A DNA stretch of 22,019 nt, from positions 1-22,019 of the forward strand of contig DATDCV010000582.1 in the NCBI GenBank assembly GCA_036524155.1. Reading direction: 5' to 3'. The notes beneath the pieces were generated by a model. The model did not search any database and had not been told where the DNA came from. It was given only the letters and a program-made list of their open reading frames with translations. Source of the DNA: DATDCV01 sp036524155 (GTDB lineage Bacteria > Verrucomicrobiota > Verrucomicrobiia > Limisphaerales > UBA8199). Numbering within the stretch: position 1 is the stretch's first letter; each line of letters opens with the position of its first letter. A program made the translations under genes and the position numbers. This document shows, piece by piece, positions 20,753-22,019 of this stretch.

Positions 20753-22019
20753 TTAGCCGGGCCCGGGCACCCGGCGCAGGTCGATCCAAAACAGGCTGCC
20801 CTGGCCGGGAAATGATTCAACGCCCACGTTGCCGCCCATGCGTTCAACGGCTTTCTGGACAATTGCCAGGCCGATGCCGGTGCCCGGGAATTTGTCGCCA
20901 TGCAGGCGGTTGAAGAGCCGGAAGACGTGCTCGTGCTGGCCCGCGGGGATGCCGATGCCGTTGTCTTCCACCCAGATGCGAACCAGTTGAGGGTCCGGAG
21001 TCGAGGGCTGAGAGTCGATGGCTGCTGGACTGGAAGCCGGCGCGGGAACCGGTTCGGCCCAAAGGCGGATCCGGGGCCGGGTACCGGGCGCGACAAATTT
21101 CAAGGCGTTGTTGAGCAGGTTGACCAGCACTTGCTCCAGGACGGGCGCGTGACCCAGGACGACTGGCCAGGGGCCGGGGGCTTCCACGCGCGCGTTCTTT
21201 TCCTGAATGTCCTGCTCCAGACGGGGAAGGACTGACGCGATCACCTCTTCGAGATTCACGGGCGCCAGTTCGAGCCGCTGCTGGCTGATGCGGCTGAACC
21301 CCAGCAAGTCGATCAGCAGCGAGTCCATGAATTGGGCGGCTTTACTGATGCGCTGGGCGTAGTCACGGGCGGTCTCGGTCAAAGTCTCACCGGCCTCTTG
21401 CACGAGCATCGAGGAGAAGCCTTGCATGGCCCGGAGCGGAGCGCGCAGGTCATGCGCAATGGAATAGATAAACGTTTCCAGTTGCTTGTTGGTGGCGGTC
21501 AGTTCGGCGGTGCGGTCGGTCACGGCTTGTTCAAGCTGTCCGGCGCGGTCGGCGAGCTGCGCCTGCGCCTCGCGCAGCGATGCTTCGGCCCGCCGGCGCT
21601 CGGTGATGTCGCGAGCGATGGTCGAGGCGCCGACCACTTCGCCGCTCTCGTTCCGGATGGGAGAAGCCGTCAGAGAGACATGGATGAGAACGCCTCCTCT
21701 GCCCTGGCGCACGGTTTCGTAATGGGCAATGGACTCTCCGTGGCGGATGCGCCCGAGGATCCCCTGCTCTTCATCAACACATTCGGGCGGGACGAGGAAG
21801 GTAACGGGCTGGCCGACGGCCTCTGCCGCCGTGCAGCCGAAGAGGCGCTCCGCGCCGTTGTTCCAACTGGTAATGACGCCGTTGAGGTCCTTGCTGATGA
21901 TCGCATCATCGGAGGATTCTACGATGGCGGCGAGTCGGGTGGCCGCCTCCGTGGCACGCTTGCGACCGGTGATGTCTTCGATGCCCAGGAGGATCCGATC
22001 TGGCTGGCCGGAGGGGTTA
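20753..22019 (-). CDS. PAS-domain sensor histidine kinase, C-terminal part (at least 421 aa; cut by window end)
   Basis: The frame is open to the window edge. The first visible residues, 'RILLGIEDITGRKRATE', are the end of a PAS/PAC-like module, a phrase often seen in CheB/CheR-PAS-kinase fusions. Next comes a PAS domain (about residues 28-130 of the visible part, 'LAAIVESSDDAIISKDLNGV', 'IARDITERRRAE') and a coiled coil. The HisKA segment has H189 ('SIAHDLRAPL'), followed by the HATPase domain: N box 'LVNLLNNALKF', G1 'DNGIGIP', then 'GTGIGLAIVQKAVERMGG'. 'FRLFNRLHGDKFPGTGIG' is the version seen in phytochrome-type kinases, consistent with the Rcp1-like regulator next to it. The visible part has no membrane segment. 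The input domains lie outside the window. Confidence 0.93.
   Translation of the reverse strand, partial: NPSGQPDRILLGIEDITGRKRATEAATRLAAIVESSDDAIISKDLNGVITSWNNGAERLFGCTAAEAVGQPVTFLVPPECVDEEQGILGRIRHGESIAHYETVRQGRGGVLIHVSLTASPIRNESGEVVGASTIARDITERRRAEASLREAQAQLADRAGQLEQAVTDRTAELTATNKQLETFIYSIAHDLRAPLRAMQGFSSMLVQEAGETLTETARDYAQRISKAAQFMDSLLIDLLGFSRISQQRLELAPVNLEEVIASVLPRLEQDIQEKNARVEAPGPWPVVLGHAPVLEQVLVNLLNNALKFVAPGTRPRIRLWAEPVPAPASSPAAIDSQPSTPDPQLVRIWVEDNGIGIPAGQHEHVFRLFNRLHGDKFPGTGIGLAIVQKAVERMGGNVGVESFPGQGSLFWIDLRRVPGPG

Overview
The window looks like a piece of a GC-rich chromosome from a Verrucomicrobiota bacterium, most likely of the Limisphaerales/Pedosphaera type. This is inferred from gene content, not from a marker gene. 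The signs are an ECF sigma factor with a large LolA-like anti-sigma partner, a secreted DUF1080 protein, and two secreted proteins that end in the 'SNRVYRV...YYRI' / 'FYRL' modules common in that group. Others are an acidic 'DDDHDGVPNWQEA' linker, few Shine-Dalgarno sequences, and hairpin-rich repeats between genes. There are no rRNA or tRNA genes, no CRISPR array and no transposase.

Layout. (1) 1-1465, minus strand: a secreted ChaN/erythromycin-esterase-like protein and the start of a secreted DUF3471-like protein. (2) 1833-3750, plus: an ECF sigma factor overlapping its zinc-finger anti-sigma factor, whose extracytoplasmic part looks like a LolA-type fold plus an NTF2-like tail. The starts of (1) and (2) diverge and share a two-block promoter-like motif with identical spacing. 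(3) 3793-4590, minus: a small secreted adhesion-type protein. (4) 5166-7829, plus: an 887-residue membrane-anchored protein with a Big_5-like domain and a LolA-like end. (5) 7936-9996, minus: a zinc-dependent phospholipase C-like protein and a CX5R phosphatase with a signal/lipoprotein leader. (6) 10216-13507, plus: a dCache-sensor Ser/Thr kinase and a DUF1080 protein. (7) 14055-15416, minus: three small uncharacterised genes. (8) 15852-20102, plus: a large M6 metalloprotease, a TMEM14 protein and a TPR/coiled-coil protein. (9) 20114-20236: a truncated VOC-family fragment. (10) 20243-22019, minus: a PAS histidine kinase, cut by the window end, and a single-domain response regulator.

The content is dominated by envelope-facing functions: secreted hydrolases, sensors (ECF/anti-sigma, Ser/Thr kinase, histidine kinase) and anchored beta-rich proteins. 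Intergenic space holds three hairpin cassettes of the same architecture (1591-1695, 4941-5084, 13561-13623), which look like REP-type elements. The most interesting lead is the candidate ECF promoter shared by the sigma gene and the divergent secreted-protein operon, with a weaker look-alike before the M6 protease. It suggests a small self-controlled envelope regulon. Start codons are uncertain for several genes because Shine-Dalgarno sequences are mostly absent.
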